Source: Cruorifilaria tuberocauda (Eukaryota; Nematoda; Chromadorea; Rhabditida; Onchocercidae). From it: a DNA stretch of 64,000 nt. This document shows, one piece after another, positions 8,315 through 17,722 of the stretch (within the stretch, counting starts at the first letter, position 1; every line of letters starts with the position of its first letter). The stretch spans positions 62,001 through 126,000 of the forward strand of contig JABVXU010000032.1 in NCBI GenBank assembly GCA_013365365.1. The letters run 5' to 3'. Made by a program: the position numbers and the translations under genes. Under the pieces are notes generated by a model, which saw only the letters and a program-made list of their open reading frames with translations, was not told where the DNA came from and did no database searches.

Positions 8315-10659
8315 TTTGCTCCAGTTTCAATAGAAAACTTAATATTTGATGATGGTATTACATCATAAGGCTCTTTGACTAGAGGAAAACCAAAATCTAA
8401 TCTAACCCTACCCCCAAAAGGAGAAGGCATTGAAAAACCAAATCCAGGAGATACTCTCACAAGTTTACTATCATAATAGCCTTTCCCACATACATATTTC
8501 CTATTTTTATCATCTATGCCAAAAAGCATTGCATAGTCAATAAACAATGAACCCTTCACAACAAGGTAATCATACAACTTTGGTAGCGGGAAATCTACTT
8601 GCTGTGTTAGATTAAAATAAGTCTTACCACCCAAGCTCTCTCCTTTCCCCTTTGTCCTTGGTCCAATACCAGAGAGGTCAAATCCTCTAATCTCATTCCC
8701 ACCTTTAAAAAAGTGTTCGCTAATACTTAGATCCTTATCAGTATAGGAAAAAATATGACCTGCAGACATTTTAAAGCGTAATATTGTATCATCATCTATG
8801 GTCCTTAATATAGGGTGTGCATAAAAGGACGAAAATTCAGACTTAAGAAAATTTACATTTCCTCCCAGTCCTGAGATATCCTGGCTCAAGCTTAATAAAT
8901 ATCCCTGCCTTGGAACATAGAGATTATCTAGTTTACTATATGATAGTGTGTACCCTAATGATGAAATGTGATGCTCACCTTCTTGATCTAGTACCATTTT
9001 AGAGATATTGCCAACTTTCCCACTATTATTACCTGAGTATATATAGTTGTATTTATAATAGTAGCGAAAGAGATTAGCTAAATTTTCTGTAATTCTATGT
9101 GATAATTTTATAAAGAGCCCCACGTCACGACTACTGAAAGCAGTATTTGGTTTATCTTGCTTTTCATAAAACGCACCTACACCTAGGGATGTATCAGAGT
9201 CATTAAAGTTATTCTCAATAGCTTCCAAACCAGTTGAGAATGTATATTGGTTTTTCTCAAAAGCAAAGGAAAGCTCTTTTCCACTACCAAACAAATTGCG
9301 GTCTTTAAAGTCAGTTTTTAAAAATAACCCTCCTGGAAGGGATACTCCTCCTCCTAAGTATAATGAAGTAGTATTTTTTTCTTTAATATTCAAGTCAAGA
9401 TTTACTGTATTGTCGTTAACTGCGTAGCTATTTATCTTTACTGCTTCAAAAAAATCACTGCTAACTAATTTTTTATGTGACATCTGAATTTCAGATATAT
9501 TATATAAATCACCTTCTACTACGCTTAGCTTACCTCTAATCACCTTATCTAAAGTACGGTCATTACCGTCAATCGTAATTCGATTTATATAAATCCTATT
9601 ACCAGGCAGTATTTTATAAGCTACATCCACAATATTATCATGCTGTTTATATTCTGGTTCAACCTTTGCGAATAGATATCCTCTCTCACTTAAATATTTG
9701 CCTATTTTCTCTGCTACACTACTAACTTTAAACTTATCAAATACTTTACCATCTTCTTCAGTTACTAGACCTAATATTTCCTCCTCTAGTGAATCCTGAA
9801 TTTTAGTTTCAATATTAACCTTGCTATTTCCAAACAAGTACTGTTTGCCTTCATCAATCAAAAAAGTTAGAATAACTTGATTGTCACTATCAACTTCAGC
9901 AATTGCTTCAACATTATTCTTAATATAGCCCTTAGAAGAATAAAAACGATCAAGCAATTCTTTGCTAGTTAACAAACACCGTGGGAAATAATGATCTATA
10001 TCCTTAAAGAAGATCATAAATAACCTACTAAATATATTATTACTTTTCACTTCAATAGCTTGCTCTAATTCGTCTTCAGAAAAGTTCTTATTACCTATAA
10101 ACCTTACATCCTTAACTCTAGATGTTTTGCCCTCCTTTATTTTGAAGACTAAATCCACTCTATTGCCATCAAGTTTACCTAGCTCATATTTAATTTTAGC
10201 ACTAACTTTGCCATTATTTCTATAAGTTGAAGCTAAGTTTAATAAGTCATTCTGCAGCTTTATTTCAGTAAAAATGGTTAGAGGTTTTGATCCAATTACA
10301 TTGTTCAATAGCTCTTTATTTTTGAACAGCTTATTACCCTTTAATATTATCCTATTGATTATTGGATTTTCTTGAACTTTTACCACTAGATTTTTTATAT
10401 CGTTAATATAAACGCTAACACTAGCAAACAATTTTGTTTTATATAAACCCTTTGTAATTGAATCTATGTCATCATCATTTACATAATTACCAGGTTCTAA
10501 CTTTGTATAAAATCTTATCGTTTGATCACTGATCCGTTCATTACCAACACACTCAATGTTATTTATCTGGATTTTATTATCGTTTTCGAAAGCAAGAAGC
10601 AAATCAGGAACACAAATAAAAACCAATATTAGTATATAAAATATCCTCTTCATATTCAT
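8311..10659 (-). CDS. bamA: Outer membrane protein assembly factor BamA (Omp85)
   Basis: BamA is the core of the machine that inserts beta-barrel proteins into the outer membrane. At 782 residues it has a signal peptide (about 1-23, ending LLLAF), tandem POTRA domains over about 28-420, and a C-terminal 16-strand barrel. The barrel includes the FKGGNEIRGFD motif (the VRGF/Y signature of Omp85 proteins) at about 660 and a final FSIETG strand. The chain ends in a lysine after that strand; the C-terminal aromatic residue typical of outer membrane barrels is not terminal here. It starts one base after the rseP stop, within the rseP-bamA-skp-fabZ unit. Confidence 0.94.
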   Translation of the reverse strand: MNMKRIFYILILVFICVPDLLLAFENDNKIQINNIECVGNERISDQTIRFYTKLEPGNYVNDDDIDSITKGLYKTKLFASVSVYINDIKNLVVKVQENPIINRIILKGNKLFKNKELLNNVIGSKPLTIFTEIKLQNDLLNLASTYRNNGKVSAKIKYELGKLDGNRVDLVFKIKEGKTSRVKDVRFIGNKNFSEDELEQAIEVKSNNIFSRLFMIFFKDIDHYFPRCLLTSKELLDRFYSSKGYIKNNVEAIAEVDSDNQVILTFLIDEGKQYLFGNSKVNIETKIQDSLEEEILGLVTEEDGKVFDKFKVSSVAEKIGKYLSERGYLFAKVEPEYKQHDNIVDVAYKILPGNRIYINRITIDGNDRTLDKVIRGKLSVVEGDLYNISEIQMSHKKLVSSDFFEAVKINSYAVNDNTVNLDLNIKEKNTTSLYLGGGVSLPGGLFLKTDFKDRNLFGSGKELSFAFEKNQYTFSTGLEAIENNFNDSDTSLGVGAFYEKQDKPNTAFSSRDVGLFIKLSHRITENLANLFRYYYKYNYIYSGNNSGKVGNISKMVLDQEGEHHISSLGYTLSYSKLDNLYVPRQGYLLSLSQDISGLGGNVNFLKSEFSSFYAHPILRTIDDDTILRFKMSAGHIFSYTDKDLSISEHFFKGGNEIRGFDLSGIGPRTKGKGESLGGKTYFNLTQQVDFPLPKLYDYLVVKGSLFIDYAMLFGIDDKNRKYVCGKGYYDSKLVRVSPGFGFSMPSPFGGRVRLDFGFPLVKEPYDVIPSSNIKFSIETGAK

Positions 10660-10660
10660 C

Positions 10661-11785
10661 TTAAAAGAGATGTTTTATATCATTCAAGATTGCAATTGCC
10701 ATCATCAAAAATAATATAGTAGCACCAAAAGTAGCTGCATATTTGTGATAACTAGGACTTAAATCTCTACGTATAATTACCTCTATGACATAGTTAAATA
10801 AGTGTCCACCATCTAGTAGTGGGATTGGTAATAAATTAACTGCAGATAAAGTGGCCGAAAGAACCCCTATAAAATACAAAACCATAACAAACCCCTTTTT
10901 AGTTGATTGTCCAGAGTATTTTGCAATTTTTATTGGTCCACCTATTTCATTTATACTTCGCTTGCCAATAAGAATTTGGAAGAGAGCTTTAATTGTTAAG
11001 CGCATAACACGATAAGTTTCACTTACGGATAGATTAATAGCTTCAAGGAAAGATGATTGTTTTACTACAGGTACATTAACTGAAGTAATCCCTATAGTCT
11101 TTCTTTTTATCTCATCACCAAAAAGATCTTTATCCTCAACTATTAATGGAGTCATGGTAGTTTTATAATTTTCATTATTTCGAATATACCTGATTTCTAT
11201 TTTAGTCTCAGGGCTTGACATCATAACACGTGAAATGTCTTCAAAATATTTTATCTCACATTCATTAACCTGTGTAATGATATCACCTGGCAATAAACCA
11301 GCTTGGTCTGCTACGCTACCGTTGATTACACTCCCAATTACCGGTGGAGGACGATGGTAGCCTGTTATACTAAAAAATAACGTAAAAGCTACAACAGCTA
11401 ATACTACATTAGCAAATGGCCCTGCAAAAATTATTGCTGTTTTCTTATACTTCGGTTTTGTATGAAGTGAATACAACTTTTCTACTTCAGTAAGCTCCTG
11501 TTGGTTAGCTGAAGCATTTACTGTGCTATTATCTCCTAGCATTTTAACATAACCACCAAGTGGAATAGCACTTAATTTCCATCTCGTTCCAGATTCATCA
11601 TAGAAACCAAAAACTTCAGGACCAAAGCCTATAGAAAAAGACTCAACCCTTACTTTGCATGCTTTAGCTATAATATAGTGGCCATATTCATGTACAAATA
11701 TTATAATAGAGATAATCAAGGAAAATGAGATAAAATAATATATTCCATTGCTAAATTGATGGATAAGACTAGAAATCAGCTCCAC
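10661..11785 (-). CDS. rseP: Site-2 intramembrane zinc metalloprotease RseP
   Basis: RseP cleaves membrane-bound anti-sigma factors and leftover signal peptides within the membrane. The 374-residue protein has the zinc-binding HEYGH motif at residues 33-37 in the first membrane segment. A single PDZ domain (about 130-215, with the ligand-loop region GLLPGDIIT) follows, and the second catalytic motif NLLPIPLLDGGHL lies near 320. One PDZ domain instead of the two in E. coli RseP is common in alphaproteobacteria. It is the first gene of the minus-strand envelope unit and is divergent from sdhE. Confidence 0.94.
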   Translation of the reverse strand: MELISSLIHQFSNGIYYFISFSLIISIIIFVHEYGHYIIAKACKVRVESFSIGFGPEVFGFYDESGTRWKLSAIPLGGYVKMLGDNSTVNASANQQELTEVEKLYSLHTKPKYKKTAIIFAGPFANVVLAVVAFTLFFSITGYHRPPPVIGSVINGSVADQAGLLPGDIITQVNECEIKYFEDISRVMMSSPETKIEIRYIRNNENYKTTMTPLIVEDKDLFGDEIKRKTIGITSVNVPVVKQSSFLEAINLSVSETYRVMRLTIKALFQILIGKRSINEIGGPIKIAKYSGQSTKKGFVMVLYFIGVLSATLSAVNLLPIPLLDGGHLFNYVIEVIIRRDLSPSYHKYAATFGATILFLMMAIAILNDIKHLF

Positions 11786-11836
11786 TTCTATCTAAGGTCT
11801 TGAATAAAATATTAATTGTATTAAAACACACCTTGC

Positions 11837-11866
11837 TTGACAAGCGTTTAATTTGATCCATATATT
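11837..11866 (+). promoter_or_regulatory. Sigma-70 type promoter of sdhE
   Basis: TTGACA (11837-11842), an 18-base spacer and TATATT (11861-11866). Transcription would start near 11873, thirteen bases before the ATG at 11886. This also argues against the upstream TTG at 11853 as the start codon, because that codon lies inside the promoter. Confidence 0.6.
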
Positions 11867-11885
11867 AAGAATTGGTTTAACAAAA

Positions 11886-12164
11886 ATGGTGAATACCTCT
11901 TTATTAAGAAGAAAATTGATGTATAGAAGCTTACATAGAGGATGCAAAGAGACTGATATACTTCTGGGGCATTTTGCACTAAAGTATCTAGATAAGTTCT
12001 CTCTAGAAGAACTAACTGAGTATGAAAAAATAGTTAACCTTGATGATTATGAATTATATTGTTATATAACTTGCAAAGTAGACCCCCCTCTCAATATAAA
12101 TAGTAAAATAATGAACTTGATTATTTGTTTTATTAAAACTAACTCTTTAATTACCCACCAATAA
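11886..12164 (+). CDS. sdhE: FAD assembly factor SdhE (succinate dehydrogenase assembly factor 2)
   Basis: SdhE promotes covalent attachment of FAD to the succinate dehydrogenase flavoprotein. The diagnostic motif RGCKETDILLGHFA (consensus RGxxExDxxLxxF) is present soon after LLRRKLMYRSLH, followed by LSLEEL-like and YELYCYI segments of the small five-helix fold. About 92 residues is a normal length. The ATG at 11886 is chosen over a TTG at 11853 because the TTG lies inside the promoter and the family starts just before the LRRKL segment. It stands alone, divergent from rseP. Confidence 0.88.
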   Translation: MVNTSLLRRKLMYRSLHRGCKETDILLGHFALKYLDKFSLEELTEYEKIVNLDDYELYCYITCKVDPPLNINSKIMNLIICFIKTNSLITHQ

Positions 12165-12380
12165 CCTTACTCACCATGTTTAACTTCAATGTCATATTCT
12201 TATCTCTATATCCCTTGTACCTTCAGTTTACTTCATTTAACTTCTTGTTAATTTAAAAATTAAGAATCTCCTTCAAGGTCTGGCAATAATTATGATTATA
12301 TCATCTCCATTATTTAATACAATAATGCTAAAAACTTTAGCACTAACTTAAAAAACTTTTATCTTGTAGAATATAAGCCC

Positions 12381-12683
12381 TTACTCATTTATTAAATCAG
12401 ATAATTTTTTACTGCTACAAAAATAAGTTCTAAAGTATTGAACTCTTGTAAACTTTCGTGCCACTAAGTGCTTTTTTTTCTTTAATTTATAGCTCCTAAT
12501 AGAAAAAGAACCAAATTTCTTAATTTCAATTCTATTGAAGCATTTCAATGCATTTGAAAGTGCTTCAAAAAGCCTATTAACGATAGCCCTCCATGACTTT
12601 CTTATCCAAGAAGGGGATGCTTCTTTGCCACCTTTGTTACTAGACTAGATTTTATTAACATCTATATGAAGCTCTAAAGCCAT
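12381..12683 (-). pseudogene. ihfB: IHF-beta/HU-like DNA-binding protein gene broken by one in-frame stop
   Basis: The ATG lies two bases after the rpsA stop, the classical rpsA-ihfB position. The frame runs 100 codons to TAA with no frameshift, but codon 13 is TAG (12645-12647) and no ATG follows before the conserved core. From about residue 33 the DNABII fold is clear: a helix ending LFEALSNALKCF, then NRIEIKKFGSFSIRS (compare the IHF pattern RIEIRGFGSFSL), a basic arm, and a closing YFCSSKKLSDLINE helix. The RNPxTG motif at the arm tip is not recognisable. It is read as a decaying gene; rescue by stop readthrough or a sequencing error are the alternatives. About 215 bases on its left (12165-12380) hold nothing else. 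Confidence 0.75.
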
Positions 12684-12685
12684 AA

Positions 12686-14338
12686 TTACTCTGCCGAGAG
12701 TATTATATTATATGCTTCAATACCCAAAACTTCTACTTCTACTTTTTCTGATATAGAAAACCTCCTATTTTCTGATAGATGCTCTTGACTTACTGAGAGA
12801 GCTACATTATTTTCAATTTCAACAATTAACCCATTATCTTCTTTCTTACTGACAATGGCCTTCATTCTATCACCTATTTTCACTTTCTTTATTAGCTCTA
12901 CAAGAGGGTCATACTCTATTTGCTTTATACCGAGATAAATTCTCGCTCGACTTACGTTAACCCTTATTACCTTTGCCTTTATTATATCATTAATATTATA
13001 TTTCTTTATTTGTTCTAAGCCATTCCTAGACCAGCTTATATCTTGTGCATAAATTACCCCCTCCACATTCTCATCTATTTCACAATCATCAAAAACAATG
13101 GACATATATAATCCAGTATTGCTCTTAACCCTACCAGAGACAATAGAGCCAGGAGGATATTTATTAGTAAATATTTGCCAAGGATTATCTACACATCTTT
13201 TCATGCTCAAACTCATCCTATTTTTAACAGTGTCAACACTAAGTATCTTAACAGATACTTCCTGCCCTCTAGCCACAAAATTACTAACTGGCAAATTATT
13301 CTTAACCCAAGTTATCTCTGATGAGTGTACCAACCCTTCAATTCCAGGTTTAAGTTCAACAAACACTCCATAATCTTCTATGCTCGTTACATGACCTTTA
13401 TGCACACCATCAACTGGATATTTTGACTCTATATCATACCAAGGGTTATCCTCTAGCTGCTTCATTCCTAGAGAGACTTTTGCATTTTCTTTATCTATTT
13501 TTATAACTTTGACTTTTATGCTTTGGCCACAAGTAAAAATTGCAGATGGATGGCTTACTCTACTCCAAGAGATATCTGTAATATGCAATAAGCCATCGAC
13601 AATCCCTACTGCATCTGACTCATGAATGCCAACAAATACCCCGTAATGAGTAATGCTTTTTATTCTTCCCTCTATTACATCACCTTCACTTAAAGATTCT
13701 AAAAACTTAATTTTTTCCCCAGCATGTAATTTTTCTAACACTAGCTTTCTTGATACTACAATGTTGCCTTGTTTCTTATCCACTTTAAGTACAATGAATT
13801 TTTGTTCAGTATCAATAAGGTGCTTAGTATCCCTTACTTGCTTCAAATCTACATGACTTAGAGGTAAAAAAGCACTTATTCCATCTCCAAGATCAACAAC
13901 GAAACCGCATTTAATTGAACGTTTAATAACTCCGCTCACCTCAGTTTGAGTAGCTGCACTCTCTTCCAATCTATGCCATTTTTCATCTCTAATTGCTTTC
14001 TCGCGGCTAAGAGATACGTTACCATGATAATCCTCGATTCTTTCTACATACACTCTAATTTTAGAACCAACAGCAATTCTATCACTATAGCCTAGTTCTT
14101 TAATTGGAATTCTTCCATCAGACTTTAAGCCAACATCAACTACAATATCATTAGAATTTATCCTTGTAATTACGCCTTCTACTACATCACCTTCTTTAAT
14201 TTTCTTGACGAAAGAATCTTGGAATAAAATGTCATCTCGACCTTCGAACTGACCTTGATGCACCTCTTCTATGAATCTGTTTGACAACAGTTTTTTGATA
14301 TTAACTGAAGGATTTACAGACGGATCATCACTATTCAT
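12686..14338 (-). CDS. rpsA: 30S ribosomal protein S1
   Basis: S1 binds mRNA on the small ribosomal subunit and helps initiation on structured or weak leaders. The protein has six consecutive S1 (OB-fold) repeats: for example GDVVEGVITRINSNDIVVDVG near 55-75, repeats beginning GDVIEGRIKSITHYGVFVGI and VHKGHVTSIEDYGVFVELKPG, and a last one at about 490-550. ATG 14338 (MNSDDPSVNPS) is preferred to an in-frame ATG 14 codons upstream, whose encoded extension is hydrophobic and unlike S1. About 550 residues is the usual length. It is followed at once by the ihfB-like pseudogene. Confidence 0.95.
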   Translation of the reverse strand: MNSDDPSVNPSVNIKKLLSNRFIEEVHQGQFEGRDDILFQDSFVKKIKEGDVVEGVITRINSNDIVVDVGLKSDGRIPIKELGYSDRIAVGSKIRVYVERIEDYHGNVSLSREKAIRDEKWHRLEESAATQTEVSGVIKRSIKCGFVVDLGDGISAFLPLSHVDLKQVRDTKHLIDTEQKFIVLKVDKKQGNIVVSRKLVLEKLHAGEKIKFLESLSEGDVIEGRIKSITHYGVFVGIHESDAVGIVDGLLHITDISWSRVSHPSAIFTCGQSIKVKVIKIDKENAKVSLGMKQLEDNPWYDIESKYPVDGVHKGHVTSIEDYGVFVELKPGIEGLVHSSEITWVKNNLPVSNFVARGQEVSVKILSVDTVKNRMSLSMKRCVDNPWQIFTNKYPPGSIVSGRVKSNTGLYMSIVFDDCEIDENVEGVIYAQDISWSRNGLEQIKKYNINDIIKAKVIRVNVSRARIYLGIKQIEYDPLVELIKKVKIGDRMKAIVSKKEDNGLIVEIENNVALSVSQEHLSENRRFSISEKVEVEVLGIEAYNIILSAE

Positions 14339-14509
14339 ATATTTTAATTCAAATTTTATTAAAAATAATATAATATACAATATTAATAACTTATCACAAG
14401 AAGCTTTTTTGCTAACCCATTAATTTATCTTTAAGAGTTATCTGAGCTATATGTAAGTATAGCTAGTTAAAATAAAATATTACAGTAACTTACAACATAT
14501 TAAAAATAC

Positions 14510-14585
14510 TGGTGGAAGCAAGCGGAGTCGAACCGCTGACCTTCTGCGTGCAAAACAGATGCTCTACCAATTGAGCTATGCCCCC
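14510..14585 (-). tRNA. tRNA-Ala(UGC)
   Basis: A complete cloverleaf: acceptor GGGGGCA pairs with TGCTTCC (two G-T pairs), D-arm AGCTCAATTGGTAGAGC, anticodon loop TTTGCAC (anticodon UGC), T-arm with GGTTCGACTCC, discriminator A. The CCA end is encoded in the genome (14512-14510), unlike the other two tRNA genes in the window. Confidence 0.97.
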
Positions 14586-14735
14586 AGTTGTCGTAGAGTA
14601 AATTGACTAGACTAGAATACAAGAAGTGTTAAGCTGCTGTCAAGAAGCTTAATTATGATATATATTCTGCATATATAAAAACTTTAGTTTGATTAAAATG
14701 TGTAAAAGATATATCATATACCCAATAAATTCAGT

Positions 14736-14808
14736 GATCCCGTAGCTCAGCTGGTAGAGCAACTGACTTTTAATCAGTAGGTCGCGCGTTCGATTCGCGC
14801 CGGGATCA
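14736..14808 (+). tRNA. tRNA-Lys(UUU)
   Basis: A cloverleaf with acceptor GATCCCG/CGGGATC, D-arm TAGCTCAGCTGGTAGAGCA, anticodon stem ACTGA/TCAGT around loop CTTTTAA (anticodon UUU), T-arm GCGCG TTCGATT CGCGC, discriminator A. The genome continues TCA, so CCA is added after transcription. It is divergent from tRNA-Ala. Confidence 0.97.
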
Positions 14809-15772
14809 TCAGAAGTGTTTTGCTGCCTCTCCTTTATAAAAACTCTAGTGGTGTGTTATTTTAATCCGCTGTATATCCTTCTATTTTAACTATTACTTTA
14901 AAAGTATTACTCCTATAATTTGCTATTTTTAATGCTATTTTAAAAAGTAAGTACTTTTCTATGACTTTAAAAAATAAATAGTTAGGAAAAACCAATAACA
15001 TAAACAATTGCCAGAAATATTACAGATAATAAGTGCTTAAAATGACTTAAGCAGAAGCAAGATATAATATATAAAAATATAAATGATACGCTATTGACCT
15101 TATAGATTGGCAACAGTGATATGATGTCACTACTATACTAGTTCTAAAAATACATCATATTCTGGTAAGATAAATAAAAAGATCATAGACAGTAGAAGTA
15201 AGAAATCAAGAAAAGCTGTCATAAAATAAGAAAGTGAAGAAATCCATGGTTATTTGAAAAGTTAGAACCATAATATTACAACTCAGGAAAGAATTAAGCA
15301 AACTTCAAGAAAACAACAGACTAATAAACAAGGTCACAAGGTAACACTGAACTACCATCAGGATAATTCAGATCAAGCAAATAGATGTAATGCAAAATTA
15401 ATAGAAGATAAATTCTATGGTCAACGTAAGAAAACGATAATCTTGCAGAAGTAAATAAAAAAACAAGTTCACATAGAAACAAAGAATAAAAAATTTTTAA
15501 ATAATCTACTAAAATGATAACCAACACTGTATACTACTGTTGTCAATAGTAATCCTACTATTGAATTAGCAGTTGTGCTATTTAAAGCAACTAAACCTTA
15601 CTCAACTAGATAAGGGAAAATATCACAAGTATAAACGTAGACTTGGATATCTAGGAAGGAGTACTTAGAATAGAAGAAAAAAGCCTTCTTGATAGACCAC
15701 TATATTTAGTTCCTTTTACCTCTATCTATACCTCTTTTCTACTTAGAAATCCATTATTCCATGAATGAAAGA
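14809..15772. other. Gene-free stretch with broken coiled-coil-like fragments
   Basis: No intact gene. On the plus strand at about 15268-15455 two overlapping frames read as Gln/Lys-rich, coiled-coil-like peptide (for example QLRKELSKLQENNRLINKV, and KLIEDKFYGQRKKT in another frame), each ended by stops. The pattern fits a decayed gene for a coiled-coil protein. The minus-strand ORF at 15321-15527 is its shadow. Confidence 0.35.
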
Positions 15773-16840
15773 TTACAATATTGACTCTTCTAAAAGTTGC
15801 TCACCCTCATCTTCGTGAGGGATATGATTATCTAGATTTTTAAATAAATCTCTGATTTTGATTTCTATTTCAGTTGCAACTCCTTTGTTTGTCTTTAGAT
15901 AATTTTTTACATTCCATTTCCCTTGTCCAAGGCGAGTGTTGTTATATGAATAATAAGTGCCAGCTTTCCCAAGTATACCAAGCCTTGTTCCTATATCTAT
16001 TATTTCTCCAAGTTTTGATATGCCCTCATTGTATATTATGTCAAATTTTGCCTCCCTAAATGGAGGAGCAACTTTATTCTTTACAACTTTAACTCTCGTT
16101 TCATTACCTATAATGTTCTCCTTATCCTTTATTGTACCAACTTTTCTTATGTCAAGTCTTACAGAAGAATAAAATTTCAATGCGTTTCCACCTGTAGTAG
16201 TTTCAGGACTTCCATACATTACCCCTATTCTCATACGAATTTGATTAATAAATATTAATACACAGTTTGCTCTTGAAACTGCTGAGGTAAGCTTTCGAAG
16301 CCCATGACTTAGAAGTCTTGCATGTAGTCCTATATGCTGATCACCAATATTTCCTTCAATTTCAGCTCTTGGGGTTAATGCTGCAACTGAATCAACAACA
16401 ACCACATTAATCGCACCAGAACATACTAAATACTCAACAATATGTAAAGCTTGCTCTCCAGTATCTGGCTGTGAAACTACCAGATCGTCAGTGTTCACCC
16501 CAATCTTACGGGTATATATGATATCTAATGCATGCTCTGCATCAATAAAAGCACACAATCCACCTTTCTTTTGGGCTTCAGCAACTACATGCAAAGCAAG
16601 AGTAGTTTTACCAGAGCTCTCAGGACCGAATATCTCAATTATGCGTCCTTTTGGTAATCCACCAATGCCAAGAGCTGAGTCAAGTCCAATCGATCCTGTA
16701 GATACTGTATCTATCTTCTCTATAGGGTTTTGCTTTAATTTCATTATTGCACCCTTACCAAAAGCTTTTTCAATCTGACTTATTGCATTTCCTAGTGCTT
16801 TTTGTTTATCATCATTACTTTCCTCTATATCACTCATCAT
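15773..16840 (-). CDS. recA: Recombinase RecA
   Basis: RecA forms filaments on single-stranded DNA for homologous recombination and repair. All core elements are present: Walker [14 protein letters not shown] (about 70), the [10 protein letters not shown] segment, Walker [13 protein letters not shown] (about 145), loop L2 region [26 protein letters not shown], and the C-terminal domain. The 355-residue length is normal. It is a single-gene unit with gene-free DNA downstream. No recX is adjacent and no clear LexA-like operator was seen. Confidence 0.97.
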   Translation of the reverse strand: MMSDIEESNDDKQKALGNAISQIEKAFGKGAIMKLKQNPIEKIDTVSTGSIGLDSALGIGGLPKGRIIEIFGPESSGKTTLALHVVAEAQKKGGLCAFIDAEHALDIIYTRKIGVNTDDLVVSQPDTGEQALHIVEYLVCSGAINVVVVDSVAALTPRAEIEGNIGDQHIGLHARLLSHGLRKLTSAVSRANCVLIFINQIRMRIGVMYGSPETTTGGNALKFYSSVRLDIRKVGTIKDKENIIGNETRVKVVKNKVAPPFREAKFDIIYNEGISKLGEIIDIGTRLGILGKAGTYYSYNNTRLGQGKWNVKNYLKTNKGVATEIEIKIRDLFKNLDNHIPHEDEGEQLLEESIL

Positions 16841-16983
16841 AGATCACTTATCAACTTGCATAATTTTCATGTTAACTAAATGTAAATAGTCTGCCAAGAA
16901 TTTTTAACTTAAAGAATAACATTGTCATAGATAAATGACCTGACTTGAATTATATTATAAATAGAAAATCAGACAAACTTGCA

Positions 16984-17721
16984 GTGAGATATAAAATAAC
17001 AGCAGAATACAATGGTAGCAGTTTCTCAGGTTGGCAAAAACAGCAGCATTCTGCTAACTCAATCCAGGAAACCATAGAAAATGCGATATTTAATTTTAGT
17101 GGAGAGCAAATTACTTTACATTGTGCTGGAAGAACTGATGCAGGAGTTCATGCTTTAGGGCAAGTTGCTCATTTTGATATGGAAAGAGAATTCAATCTTC
17201 ATAAAATAAGAGCTGCAATAAATTACCATCTTAAATCTATTCCAGTGGTTGTACTCAACGTAGAAATTGTAGATAATGCATTTCACTCACGATTCTCAGC
17301 AAAAAAAAGGCATTACGAGTATAGAATAATTAATCGCTATGCCCCTATAGCTCTCGAAGCTGGTTATGTATGGCAGATATTTGCTCCACTTGACGTAAAC
17401 ACTATGCGTAAGGCTGCTAAACACTTGATCGGGAAACATGACCTTTCAAGTTTCTGTTCAAAAAGCTGCCAAGCTAAAAATTTAATAAGAACAATTGATG
17501 ATATTGAGATAGTCCAGAATGGAAATCATATATACATTAAAATATCTGCTATTTCCTTTTTACATAATCAGGTAAGAATCATTGTCGGCACTTTAGTTGA
17601 ATTTGGGAAAAACAAAACTGATCCACAAGAAATGATAAATATATTAAATCAACGCAAAAGAAAATCTTCTGGAATGACTGCACCACCTTGCGGTTTATAC
17701 TTGGTGAAGGTAGATTATTAA
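16984..17721 (+). CDS. truA: tRNA pseudouridine(38-40) synthase TruA
   Basis: TruA makes pseudouridine at positions 38-40 of the tRNA anticodon stem. The catalytic segment CAGRTDAGVHALGQVAHFD, with the nucleophilic Asp in GRTDAGVH, is intact, as are the N-terminal YNGSSFSGWQKQ and the later FLHNQVRIIVGTL motif. The start is uncertain: an in-frame TTG lies at 16945, but the family normally begins directly with RYKI, so the GTG at 16984 is preferred. The gene converges on dnaN with one base between the stops. Confidence 0.92.
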   Translation: MRYKITAEYNGSSFSGWQKQQHSANSIQETIENAIFNFSGEQITLHCAGRTDAGVHALGQVAHFDMEREFNLHKIRAAINYHLKSIPVVVLNVEIVDNAFHSRFSAKKRHYEYRIINRYAPIALEAGYVWQIFAPLDVNTMRKAAKHLIGKHDLSSFCSKSCQAKNLIRTIDDIEIVQNGNHIYIKISAISFLHNQVRIIVGTLVEFGKNKTDPQEMINILNQRKRKSSGMTAPPCGLYLVKVDY

Positions 17722-17722
17722 C

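Noticed and set aside
15321..15527. A 68-codon minus-strand ORF
   Set aside because: It is hydrophobic, Leu/Tyr-rich and opposite plus-strand coiled-coil-like debris; a shadow.
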